Shown here: one piece after another, positions 17,155 through 25,302 of the stretch
How the letters are laid out: every line of letters starts with the position of its first letter
How positions within the stretch are numbered: the stretch's first letter is position 1
NCBI GenBank assembly: GCA_003446015.1
Contig: DMBU01000153.1
Span: forward strand, 1 to 40,725
Direction: 5' to 3'
DNA length: 40,725 nt
Source: Bacteroidales bacterium
Lineage (GTDB): Bacteria; Bacteroidota; Bacteroidia; Bacteroidales; UBA12077
Notes under the pieces: generated by a model
What the model saw: the letters and a program-made list of their open reading frames with translations, nothing else
Database searches by the model: none
Told to the model about the DNA's origin: nothing
Made by a program: the position numbers and the translations under genes

Positions 17155-17925
17155 ATGATTAAACATATAATTTGGAAAACCTTTGTACAAATTGATTCTG
17201 TGTTGAAATTTCCTAATCTCCAAAAAGGAGAAATAGGAATCCAGTTAGGTTTTGATATGATAGCTCCTTTAACTTCCGATTTGTTCACAATGTACAAAAG
17301 AGTTAAGCCTACTGGTTATGTTTTAGGAATAGATCCTGATCCGAGGAATATTGATCTCGCAAAAGAGATTATTAAGAAGAAAAAACATAATATAAAATTA
17401 ATTCAGAAAGCAATCTTTTCTGATAAAGGAGAATGCGAATTACTTGTTGGAGAGTCTGCTAGCTGGAATCAACTAAATATTATTCCAATTGATACAACAG
17501 TTTCATTTACAGGTAACAAAATTAGCGTTCAAATGGATCGCCTTGATAATATTATAAATGAATTAAATATTGAAATACTTAAAATTGGACATATTAATTT
17601 AACGATAAATGGCGCTGAATATGAAGCTTTAATGGGAATGCATACTGTTTTATCTGAAGCAAAAAATATGAATCTCACCATTGTTTCAGGAAGATTTGAT
17701 GAATCAGGAACAATTAATGGACGTCCTGATTTTGAAATTATCGTTGAGCATCTTCAAAAGTATGGTTTTAAAACAAAATTTAAACGTATGCACCAATTAG
17801 TATGGTGGGGTTTTTTCGTTAAAACTTTATTAAATAGGAAATGGATATATGGGAAAGATAATTATGGAGTTATTATGGCAGCTAAAGGGAGTAAGAAATT
17901 GAAATGGTATCAGTCCTTTTCTTAA
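17155..17925 (+). CDS. FkbM family methyltransferase
   Basis: The 256-residue protein has a class I SAM-dependent methyltransferase fold. The SAM-binding region lies around 25-65 (IGIQLGFDMIAPLTS, then YVLGIDPDPRN, where the acidic residue of GID should contact SAM). The FkbM core follows: QMDRLDNIINELNIEILKIG, then INGAEYEALMGMH, corresponding to the common VEGAE motif. FkbM members methylate sugar hydroxyls and related groups. In this island the likely substrate is a surface glycan (inference). It follows the decayed transferase fragment; the fragment's reading frame is continuous with this gene but has no start codon, so ATG 17155 is retained. The next methyltransferase gene is 68 bp downstream. 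Confidence 0.82.
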   Translation: MIKHIIWKTFVQIDSVLKFPNLQKGEIGIQLGFDMIAPLTSDLFTMYKRVKPTGYVLGIDPDPRNIDLAKEIIKKKKHNIKLIQKAIFSDKGECELLVGESASWNQLNIIPIDTTVSFTGNKISVQMDRLDNIINELNIEILKIGHINLTINGAEYEALMGMHTVLSEAKNMNLTIVSGRFDESGTINGRPDFEIIVEHLQKYGFKTKFKRMHQLVWWGFFVKTLLNRKWIYGKDNYGVIMAAKGSKKLKWYQSFS

Positions 17926-17993
17926 AAAGTAATTATAGAATGAATATGTACAAAAACTTGATTGTGTTATTTGTATTATTCTAATATGAAATT

Positions 17994-18803
17994 ATGTTGA
18001 AGAAAGTATATAAAACATGTAGAGCGATTATCGCTATTATAAATAACCCTTGGCTTTTAAATCTTATATTAGAAGATAATAATTTATGGTGTAAATATGT
18101 TATTAGCAAATATGATCATAAGAATGGATTGCCAGTTGTTCAAATTGAAGATTTGTTTGATAAAAGTGGAGAGACACTAAATGCTTTTGCTTTTTTAGAT
18201 GGAGGTTCTCTCGTAACGGATTACATTTTGTTAAAGAAATTAGCATCTCAAATTTCAAATTGTTCTTATTTTGAAATCGGTACCTGGCGTGGGGAAAGTG
18301 CAAAAAACGTGAGTGAAGTAGCTAACGAATGTTATACCCTTAATCTTTCTGATAAAGAGATTAGAAAGCTTGGGAAAAATGAAAACTATGTTAATTCAAT
18401 TGGTATTTTTTCTAACCAATCCGAAAATATAATTCATTTAAAGGGGAACTCTTTCAGTTATAACTTTGAGAAACTAAATAAAAAGTTCGATCTAATTTTT
18501 ATTGATGGAGATCATCATTTTGAATCAGTTAAAAATGATACATTAAGGGTTTTTGAACATTTGGTTCATGAAAATACTATTGTAGTATGGCACGATTATG
18601 GATTTTCTCCTGAAAAAATAAGATATGAAGTATTAGCGGCCATTCTTGATGGTTTACCAGAAGAAAAACATAAAAATCTGTATTCTATATCAAATACACT
18701 TTGCGCTATTTATAGTCCTAAAAAACTAAATGCAGATTTTCCAATGTACCCAATTATACCAAAAAAGAAATTTAGATTAAGTGTTTATATTGAAAATATA
18801 TAA
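17994..18803 (+). CDS. Class I SAM-dependent methyltransferase (Methyltransf_24/CmcI-like)
   Basis: The 269-residue protein carries motif I as YFEIGTWRGESA (92-103), with the acidic and glycine-rich SAM loop. Motif IV is FDLIFIDGDHHFESV (165-179), where Asp171, Asp173 and the two His suggest a metal- or SAM-binding site as in CmcI-type enzymes, followed by VVWHDYGF. Such proteins are common in glycan and cell-surface clusters, where they may methylate sugars; the substrate is unknown. It lies between the FkbM gene and the FemAB-like gene, with no clear terminator between, and probably forms a two-methyltransferase module. Confidence 0.82.
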   Translation: MLKKVYKTCRAIIAIINNPWLLNLILEDNNLWCKYVISKYDHKNGLPVVQIEDLFDKSGETLNAFAFLDGGSLVTDYILLKKLASQISNCSYFEIGTWRGESAKNVSEVANECYTLNLSDKEIRKLGKNENYVNSIGIFSNQSENIIHLKGNSFSYNFEKLNKKFDLIFIDGDHHFESVKNDTLRVFEHLVHENTIVVWHDYGFSPEKIRYEVLAAILDGLPEEKHKNLYSISNTLCAIYSPKKLNADFPMYPIIPKKKFRLSVYIENI

Positions 18804-18835
18804 TTTGTCAAGTATTTAAAAATAAAATAATTAAC

Positions 18836-19723
18836 TTGGAATTTAAGCGGTTAAAACATCATCAGATCAATAAGCAAAAGTGGGATGCAACTATTCAAAA
18901 TTCATTCAATGGTCTGGTGTGTGCATTATCATGGTATTTGAATGTTGTTTCACCAGACTGGGAAGCTTTAGTTGCTGGTGATTATGAATTAATCATGCCA
19001 CTTCCGGTTAAGCAAAAATATGGTTTCAGATATTTAATTCAACCTCCATTTTGTCAGCAATTAGGAATTTTTTGTATGACCCGCAGGGAAGAACTTATCC
19101 CTGAATTTATAAAACAGATTAACTCAGAATTTAGATTTGCAGCCATTAATTTGAATTTTAATCCGATGATAAATTGTGTTGATAAATCAAATTTTGAGTT
19201 AGATTTATCTTCAACCTACGATTTTATTAAAGGTAATTATTCTACAAATACAAAAAGAAATATTAATAAAGCAGTAGCTCAAAATTTAAAAATTATTGAA
19301 AATATTTCACCTGTAGAAGTATGGAAATTTAAAAAAGAAAATCCGGTTAACCGTTTAAGTAATTGGCATTATAAAAAGCTACTAGAGGTTTTGAACATTT
19401 CTTATGAAAAAGATATTTCTAAAAACTTTGGTTTAATCGATTCAAAAAATAACTTAATGGCAGTAGTCAGCCTGATTGAATATAAAGAAAGAATAACATT
19501 TTTAGTTTCATCATCGAATAAACAAGGCAAAGAAAAATTTGCTATGTTCTATATGGTTGACTGGATTATTCAGAAGTATACTGAAAAGAATATTGTATTT
19601 GATTTTGAGGGGGGCTCTCTTAAAAATCTTGCCAGGTTTTTCGGTAGTTTTGGAGCTGTCCCTGTTAAATATTATCATTACAAACGAAATAACTTAATCT
19701 GGCCCTTAAATAAATTAGTGTAA
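18836..19723 (+). CDS. FemAB/GNAT-superfamily-like acyltransferase
   Basis: The 295-residue protein starts at TTG (MEFKRLKHHQINKQKWD). This start is supported by the aligned decayed fragment at 17054. The fold pattern is that of the FemAB/acyl-CoA N-acyltransferase group: an N-terminal half with the KWD motif and the LPVKQKYGFRYLIQPPFCQQLG segment, then NYSTNTKRNINKA (about 136-148), and a C-terminal FDFEGGSLKNLARFFGSFG. Relatives often sit beside polysaccharide deacetylases in exopolysaccharide clusters and may add amino-acyl or acyl groups to sugars (inference). The stop overlaps the next start as TAATG (19721-19725), indicating translational coupling to the deacetylase. Confidence 0.75.
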   Translation: MEFKRLKHHQINKQKWDATIQNSFNGLVCALSWYLNVVSPDWEALVAGDYELIMPLPVKQKYGFRYLIQPPFCQQLGIFCMTRREELIPEFIKQINSEFRFAAINLNFNPMINCVDKSNFELDLSSTYDFIKGNYSTNTKRNINKAVAQNLKIIENISPVEVWKFKKENPVNRLSNWHYKKLLEVLNISYEKDISKNFGLIDSKNNLMAVVSLIEYKERITFLVSSSNKQGKEKFAMFYMVDWIIQKYTEKNIVFDFEGGSLKNLARFFGSFGAVPVKYYHYKRNNLIWPLNKLV

Positions 19724-20706
19724 TGCTCAGTAGTTTAATAAAATTATCAGGGAAAAAATTGCTTTTACCATTGTATCATGCAGTGAGTGATGTTGATTTG
19801 AAGCATATCAAAAATTTATATTCAATTCGCAACACGAAGCAATTTGTTCAGGATATTGAATTTATTTTAAAGTACTTTCACCCAATTGATGTGGAAACTT
19901 TATTGGATTCCATTGAGAATAAAAAGGAAATTACTAAAAATTCTGTTTTATTTACTTTTGATGATGGTTTAAAAGAAGCTCACGAAATTATTGCCCCAAT
20001 TTTAAAACAAAAGGGAGTATCTGCGGTATTTTTTGTTAATTCTGATTTTGTCGACAATAAGAATATGTTTTATCGTTTTAAAGCCAGTCTTTTAGTTGAG
20101 AAAATTAAATCGCTTAAATTAAATGAAAATACAATTCTTGAGATATCTGCTAAATTCATTGAGAAGCCTAAAACAGAAAATGAAATTTGCAGATTTATTT
20201 TACAAATCGAATACCATAATAAATTTTTACTTGATGAAATAGCTAAAATGCTGAATTTTAGTTTCGATGAGTTTATCGAAGACAATCAACCTTATTTAAC
20301 AACGGCTCAAATTAGGTATTTAATTGATCAAGGATTTTATGTTGGAGCACATAGTATTGATCATCCGGAATATATTAAGATTCCGTACGATGAGCAACTA
20401 AAACAAACACTGGAAAGTATTCACTGGATAAAAAGTAATTTTAAACAAAAGCATAATCTGTTTGCATTTCCGTTTACGGACTATAGGATTTCGGGAAAGT
20501 TTTTCAACACAATTTATGCTTCAGAAAAACCTTTGGTCGATTTGTCTTTTGGTTGTGCAGGTTTAAAAGATGAATTATATCCTAAACATCTACAAAGGCT
20601 TCCAATTGAAAAGTCAAAACAATTGGCGAAACAAATAATTAGGAATGAGTATTTAGCTTATATCGGAAAAAAACTGATTGGAAAGAATGCGATTAAAAGA
20701 AGTTAA
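19723..20706 (+). CDS. Polysaccharide deacetylase (NodB/CE4 family)
   Basis: The 327-residue protein has an intact CE4 motif set: TFDDG (78-82, with the catalytic base and metal Asp) and the metal-binding HSxxH at His210-Ser211-His214 in VGAHSIDHPEY. There is no signal peptide, so it probably acts on intracellular lipid-linked or precursor glycans. Between the two motifs is a longer than usual helical insert (about 112-190). It is translationally coupled to the FemAB-like gene, which suggests a two-step change: removing an acetyl group and then adding another group to the freed amine (inference). It converges with the sulfotransferase gene with one base between the stops. Confidence 0.88.
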   Translation: MLSSLIKLSGKKLLLPLYHAVSDVDLKHIKNLYSIRNTKQFVQDIEFILKYFHPIDVETLLDSIENKKEITKNSVLFTFDDGLKEAHEIIAPILKQKGVSAVFFVNSDFVDNKNMFYRFKASLLVEKIKSLKLNENTILEISAKFIEKPKTENEICRFILQIEYHNKFLLDEIAKMLNFSFDEFIEDNQPYLTTAQIRYLIDQGFYVGAHSIDHPEYIKIPYDEQLKQTLESIHWIKSNFKQKHNLFAFPFTDYRISGKFFNTIYASEKPLVDLSFGCAGLKDELYPKHLQRLPIEKSKQLAKQIIRNEYLAYIGKKLIGKNAIKRS

Positions 20707-20707
20707 T

Positions 20708-21577
20708 TTAAAAATGAATATCGAATTCGGTTTTAAGTAATTGTAAATCCTCTTCAAAATATTTCTTTACAAATTCATTATCTTCCTTAAGCATTGGATT
20801 GTATGCTGTTTTCTTTTTATTAATATTCTTTAGCCGTTCTATAATTCCTGAATTAAATATTTTTTCTTTTAGTGAGTGGGGTATTAGCATGCTTAACATT
20901 TTTCTTAGTTTAGAATCCCTGTCAATGAAAAATTGATGTAGAAACATGAATTTTACTCCCGAAGCCTCATTTGTTTTAATCTCCATTTTCTTTGTGAACT
21001 CTTCTATTTTCAAGAATTCAGTCAGCTTTTTTAAAACTTCTTGATAATTTTCTTTTAGATCGCTGGTTTTAATAACTAAGAAATTTTCTTCGGGGAAAAA
21101 TTGCATCCAGTATTTCAAATGTTTATAGTAAAGACCGGTATAGAAATGTCCAAGGTTGTTTTTTTTAACAATATCTGCATTTTCAATATTCTCATTTTCA
21201 TTGATAAAAGCGTCTCGAAAGGTGATCGTCTTTTTTTCATGCCCGTTATTTAACGCATAAATATACGATGAATAAGCACGTTCAACAGGCTCACGAAGCA
21301 TGATGATTATTTTCATATCCGGATTATAATCTACAATCCTTTTAGGTGCTTCCCGATCAATTAAAAGATAAGTATCAGATGATGCTATAATTTTTTGATT
21401 ATTGGGCTTGAAAAAAGAATGATAATAAGATTCTCCTCGTTGATAGATATCCTGAATGGAGAAAAAAGGAATTTCCTTAATATTAGAAAAACAAATATCA
21501 GAATGAGATTTTAGGTGTTCGTACAATGTTGTTGTCCCGCTTCTCCCGGCTCCAATAATAAGCATATTTACTTTCAT
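20708..21577 (-). CDS. PAPS-dependent sulfotransferase
   Basis: The 289-residue protein has the 5'-phosphosulfate-binding loop GAGRSGTTTL (9-18) next to the N-terminus and the 3'-phosphate-binding motif LREPVERAYSSY (94-105). Together these define the Sulfotransfer_1/3 fold. It should move sulfate from PAPS onto a hydroxyl or amine, here probably of a surface glycan or lipid. It is the only minus-strand gene of the island and is divergent from the glycosyltransferase gene, with 50 bp between the starts. PAPS synthesis genes are not in the window. Confidence 0.88.
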   Translation of the reverse strand: MKVNMLIIGAGRSGTTTLYEHLKSHSDICFSNIKEIPFFSIQDIYQRGESYYHSFFKPNNQKIIASSDTYLLIDREAPKRIVDYNPDMKIIIMLREPVERAYSSYIYALNNGHEKKTITFRDAFINENENIENADIVKKNNLGHFYTGLYYKHLKYWMQFFPEENFLVIKTSDLKENYQEVLKKLTEFLKIEEFTKKMEIKTNEASGVKFMFLHQFFIDRDSKLRKMLSMLIPHSLKEKIFNSGIIERLKNINKKKTAYNPMLKEDNEFVKKYFEEDLQLLKTEFDIHF

Positions 21578-21627
21578 GCTTTGATCATTATTTAATTTTC
21601 GATAGTTTTAGAAATTATTTTAATTAT

Positions 21628-22773
21628 ATGAAATCTGATAAATATACTATACTTTTTCTTTCATCATGGTATCCTACACGATTATTTCCATTTAGTGGTG
21701 ATTTTGTGAAACGGCATGCTAAAGCAGTAAGTTTGTATTCAAAAGTTATTTGTTTTCATGTAATTAAAGATGAAAATCTGACTGTAAAAGAGGATAAATT
21801 GGAAACGATTGATGAAAATCTACATGAAATTATTTATTATTTTAAGAGTAAATGGTTTAGTAAAATTATTTATCTCGTTATTTATTTTAAGGGACTTAAA
21901 TACATTCTAAAGAAGTTTGGAAAACCAGATTTGATTCACGGGAATGTTCTATACCCAATAGGGATAATTGTGTTTTTATTTTCTGTTATTTTTAAAATTC
22001 CTTATGTAATTACAGAGCATTGGACAGGTTTCTTAAATAGTACTTATGAAAAATTTCCAATGCTAAAAAAAACGATATTTAATTATATTGCAAAAAAGGC
22101 AAAACTAATTTTACCGGTGACTGCAAATTTAAAAGAAGCAATGATTGAGGCTGGAATAAAAGCTGACTATAAAGTTATACCCAACGTTGTAGAAACAAGT
22201 ATTTTTAGATATGAAGATATAAACAGCCAAGGTGAAAAAATAATTCTCCATATATCTAATCTAAGAGATGACCATAAAAATATTTCTGGACTATTAAAAG
22301 TTATCTCAAAACTGAGTATTAAAAGACAGGATTTTGTTTTAAATATAATTCATTCAGAAGAAAACGAATTATTAAAAGAACTTTCAGACTCTTTAAACTT
22401 AACAGGTACTTTCGTTAAGTTTTGTGGTAGGAAAGATTATAACGAGGTTGCTGAATATATGTCTCAATCTGCATTTCTAGTTCTATTTAGTAACTATGAA
22501 AACTTACCTTGTGTAATAGTTGAGGCCTTAGCTTCTGGATTGCCTGTCTTATCAACAGATGTCGGAGGAATTCGCGAACATCTTGATAACAAAAAAGGAA
22601 TTTTAATTGAAAAAGGTGATGAGGAAGCCTTACTTATAAAAATGAATTATATGTTGGATCATTTTCAGGAATACGATAAAAAAATGCTTCATGATTATGC
22701 TGTTTCGAATTTTAGTTATGAAAAAATTGGATTTGATTTCAATACAATATATCGGGACATATTAAATGTTTAA
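21628..22773 (+). CDS. Glycosyltransferase family 4 protein
   Basis: The 381-residue protein has a GT-B fold. The N-terminal domain starts TILFLSSWYPTRLFPFSGDFV, the typical GT4 opening with the acceptor-side loop, and has HGNVLYPIG near 104. The C-terminal donor domain has the EX7E signature from Glu291 to Glu299 (ENLPCVIVE), followed by ALASGLPVLSTDVGGIREH. It should transfer a sugar from a nucleotide donor onto a growing surface glycan; donor and linkage are not predictable. Its 3' end overlaps the flippase gene by 8 bp, so the two are co-expressed. Confidence 0.9.
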   Translation: MKSDKYTILFLSSWYPTRLFPFSGDFVKRHAKAVSLYSKVICFHVIKDENLTVKEDKLETIDENLHEIIYYFKSKWFSKIIYLVIYFKGLKYILKKFGKPDLIHGNVLYPIGIIVFLFSVIFKIPYVITEHWTGFLNSTYEKFPMLKKTIFNYIAKKAKLILPVTANLKEAMIEAGIKADYKVIPNVVETSIFRYEDINSQGEKIILHISNLRDDHKNISGLLKVISKLSIKRQDFVLNIIHSEENELLKELSDSLNLTGTFVKFCGRKDYNEVAEYMSQSAFLVLFSNYENLPCVIVEALASGLPVLSTDVGGIREHLDNKKGILIEKGDEEALLIKMNYMLDHFQEYDKKMLHDYAVSNFSYEKIGFDFNTIYRDILNV

Positions 22774-24043
22774 ACAAATACTAAATACATTTATTACAAG
22801 AATATTGTCGGGAGTTCTGAACTTGCTGATTGCAATTATACTTTCAAATTATTTGGGAGCAGAAGGTAAAGGGGTTCAAGGATTAATACTCACAACTATT
22901 TCCATCATAGTAATTTTTTCAGGGATTGTTGGTTCAGGAGGATTAACATATTTGTTACCAAGAATGCATTTTTCTTTATTAATTATTCCCTGTTATTTAT
23001 GGGCTATAATTAATGTTGGGATAATGTGTGTTGTATTACGTTATTTTGATATTATTCCAAAGGAATATATTAATGACGTTGTATTTCTTGCTTTAGTACT
23101 TTCAATAACAGGTATTAATAATTCAATTCTCCATGCAAAGAAGCTTATTCAGCAAGTAAATTTGGTTAGTATTACTCAAGTAGTAATTACCCTTATTGTA
23201 ATAATCTATCTGGTTATTTATAAAGATTTAATTAGCGTCAGATCTTATGTCATTGGAATGTATTTTGGATGCGTCATTTCTGCCTTAGTCAGTTATTGGT
23301 ATGCATGGAAAAATTATACAAATACATTGTATTTTTTTCCATTCCATAAATATTTCCTTGGAATTAAAAATCATTTTAAATATGGTGGATTTAATCAGCT
23401 TGATATTTTGGCTCAGTTGCTTAGCTTTCGTTTCGCTTTTTATATTCTAAATTATTATACAACAACTGCCCAAGTTGGAATCTATTCAAATGCAGTTTCA
23501 TTAATTGAAGCAATTTGGATATTAAGTAGAAGTATTTCTTTTGTTCAACATTCTAGGATAGTAAATTCACACGATAAGAATTATACAAGTAATTTAACCT
23601 TACAATTCATTAAATTGTCAGGATCAATTGCTTTCGTAGCTATTATTGCTTTGGTTGTAATTCCGTCTGGAGTATATAGGTATGTTTTTGGCAGTGAATT
23701 TGGGGAGATTAGAATAGCATTAATCAGTTTATCTCCAGGAGTACTCTTTTTTAGTATCTCATTTATAATAAGCTCATATTTTTCTGGAACAGGGAAACAT
23801 TATCTCAATAGTATAAGTAGTGCAATAGGATTGATGATTATTGTGATATTAGCTTTTGTTTTAATTCCTGATTACGGAATAGTTGGTGCGGGAATTGCAG
23901 CTTCAGCATCTTATTTCACCACAACAGTCGTAAAAATACATTATTTTATTAAGTTGACGGGAATAAAATTTCTCCAGTTATTTCCAGTTAAAAATGACTT
24001 ACATAACTTATTAAAACTTATACGATCATTAAAGAATGGATGA
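22766..24043 (+). CDS. Wzx-type polysaccharide flippase (MOP superfamily)
   Basis: The 425-residue protein has about 12 hydrophobic segments and the typical start FITRILSGVLNLLIAIILSNYLGAEGKG, in which the YLGxEGxG motif marks the oligosaccharide flippase family. It should move lipid-linked glycan units across the inner membrane. It overlaps the glycosyltransferase by 8 bp. No Wzy polymerase or chain-length regulator is in the window, so the glycan may be short or the rest may be encoded elsewhere. It converges with ftsE with a 4-bp gap. Confidence 0.87.
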   Translation: MFKQILNTFITRILSGVLNLLIAIILSNYLGAEGKGVQGLILTTISIIVIFSGIVGSGGLTYLLPRMHFSLLIIPCYLWAIINVGIMCVVLRYFDIIPKEYINDVVFLALVLSITGINNSILHAKKLIQQVNLVSITQVVITLIVIIYLVIYKDLISVRSYVIGMYFGCVISALVSYWYAWKNYTNTLYFFPFHKYFLGIKNHFKYGGFNQLDILAQLLSFRFAFYILNYYTTTAQVGIYSNAVSLIEAIWILSRSISFVQHSRIVNSHDKNYTSNLTLQFIKLSGSIAFVAIIALVVIPSGVYRYVFGSEFGEIRIALISLSPGVLFFSISFIISSYFSGTGKHYLNSISSAIGLMIIVILAFVLIPDYGIVGAGIAASASYFTTTVVKIHYFIKLTGIKFLQLFPVKNDLHNLLKLIRSLKNG

Positions 24044-24047
24044 TCTT

Positions 24048-24758
24048 CTATTCCTTCAAGCTTTCAAAATCAATCTCGTTGGTTTTATCTTGCTCAATTA
24101 CTTTACTATTCTCAAATTTAATGGTTCTTGCCGGAAATTTTTTAACCATGTTATAATCGTGGGTTGCCATTACAACGGCACGTCCGTTATTACTAATTTC
24201 GAGTAAGAGTCTCATCAGGTTTTCCGAAGTCTCAGGATCCAAATTTCCCGTTGGCTCATCGGCTAATATTATTTCAGGATCATTCAATAAAGCACGGGCA
24301 ATAACCACACGTTGCTGTTCACCACCAGACAACTGGTGAGGCATTTTATATCCTTTATAGCTGAGAGCAACCCGATCAAGTACTTGTGCAATTCTGTCAT
24401 TAATGTCAACTTTGCTTTTCCAGCCAGTAGCTTTCAACACAAATAACAGATTGTCATATACAGTTCTGTCAGTCAGTAGTTTAAAATCTTGAAATACAAT
24501 TCCAAGTTTTCTTCTTAAAAAAGGAGTTTGTTTTATCTTCAACTTAGTAAGATCAAAACCTGCAACTTTACCCTGACCTTCTAACAATGGTAACTCGGCA
24601 TTCATGGTTTTTATTAAACTTGTTTTACCGCTCCCTACTTTACCAACAAAGTATACAAATTCACCTTTACTAATAGATATATTTACATCCTTAAGAATAA
24701 GATTATCTTTCTGAAAGATATTTGCATGTTCGAATTCAATAATTGTATCTAAAGCCAT
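24048..24758 (-). CDS. ftsE: FtsE, ATP-binding subunit of the FtsEX cell-division complex
   Basis: The 236-residue ABC ATPase has Walker A GKVGSGKTS (39-47), Q-loop region VFQDFKLL (88-95), signature LSGGEQQR (143-150), Walker B IILADEPT (163-170) and the switch His in ATHDYNM. The variant Walker A (GKVGSGKTS), the phrase DFKLLTDRTVYDNL and the short length fit FtsE better than LolD. FtsE pairs with FtsX to activate peptidoglycan hydrolases at the septum. No ftsX is next to it in this window. Upstream is a 122-bp repeat-rich spacer and then a small gene on the same strand. Confidence 0.9.
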   Translation of the reverse strand: MALDTIIEFEHANIFQKDNLILKDVNISISKGEFVYFVGKVGSGKTSLIKTMNAELPLLEGQGKVAGFDLTKLKIKQTPFLRRKLGIVFQDFKLLTDRTVYDNLLFVLKATGWKSKVDINDRIAQVLDRVALSYKGYKMPHQLSGGEQQRVVIARALLNDPEIILADEPTGNLDPETSENLMRLLLEISNNGRAVVMATHDYNMVKKFPARTIKFENSKVIEQDKTNEIDFESLKE

Positions 24759-24762
24759 ATTT

Positions 24763-24872
24763 AAAGTTTAAAGCCTGTCTGCCGACAAGCAGGTTCAAAG
24801 TTAAAAAGTTTAACGTTTATTTCAATTCTCTCTTCCGACTCCCGTCTTCCGACTCCCGTCTCCCGTCTTCCA
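24763..24872. repeat. Composite repeat region upstream of ftsE
   Basis: Three kinds of repeat lie together. AAAGTT words occur at 24763, 24797 and 24805. A CCTG...CAGG palindrome lies at 24774-24793. A tandem pair of the 14-mer TCTTCCGACTCCCG occupies 24831-24844 and 24845-24858, followed by a partial unit TCTCCCG and TCTTCC. All of it lies between the 65-aa gene and ftsE, both on the minus strand. Confidence 0.8.
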
Positions 24873-24880
24873 ACTTCTGT

Positions 24881-25078
24881 TTATAACTCATACAAGATGC
24901 CGAATGGAGCAGTTTCAATTAAGTTTTGTATTTCTTTTTCATATTTCTCCAGTCCAAATCGTTTGATCTGATTTTCCGGATTACTGGTTTTAAAATGAGC
25001 TAATAGCACAAACCGATCATCTCTGATTTGAACATAATCCGGTATTTTATCAGTTCCTTGAGTCTTTAAGAAATACAT
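24881..25078 (-). CDS. 65-aa conserved-looking soluble protein, unknown function
   Basis: The small protein MYFLKTQGTDKIPDYVQIRD... contains a central VLLAHFKTSNPENQIKRFG and ends in ETAPFGILYEL. It has no signal peptide, membrane helix or known catalytic motif; the pattern suggests a small alpha/beta fold. It lies upstream of ftsE on the same strand and is divergent from the large TPR gene. I recall similar short proteins in Bacteroidota near ftsE, but this is memory and not a search. Balanced composition and good codon structure support a real gene. Confidence 0.72.
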   Translation of the reverse strand: MYFLKTQGTDKIPDYVQIRDDRFVLLAHFKTSNPENQIKRFGLEKYEKEIQNLIETAPFGILYEL

Positions 25079-25209
25079 GGTATGCTATTTGCTTTAATCA
25101 CAAATGTAGATAAAAAAAGTCATTTTTAGATTTTAAATACTTTCACAACATTTAGAAAACATATTAACAATTTTTATTTTTTAAGCATTTTAAGTAAAAT
25201 ATTATCGGT

Positions 25210-25231
25210 AATTAACAGTTATATGTTAATT
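25210..25231. promoter_or_regulatory. Perfect inverted repeat upstream of the TPR gene
   Basis: AATTAACA (25210-25217) and TGTTAATT (25224-25231) are exact complements separated by six bases. It lies between two divergent genes, about 40 bp upstream of a -7-like box TAAATTTA (25272-25279). This would suit an operator, but AT-rich palindromes can also arise by chance. Confidence 0.35.
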
Positions 25232-25302
25232 AAAAAGGCACGAATACCCGAACTGTTACGTTATTTCTTTATAAATTTATGCGAATTTCAAGGAAAGAAT
25301 CT

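Noticed and set aside
17941..17985. 14-codon ORF (MNMYKNLIVLFVLF) between the two methyltransferase genes
   Set aside because: Too short and without supporting signals; AT-rich sequence gives such ORFs by chance.
24831..24858. CRISPR-like array in the tandem TCTTCCGACTCCCG repeats
   Set aside because: The units are directly adjacent with no spacers, and there are no cas genes nearby.
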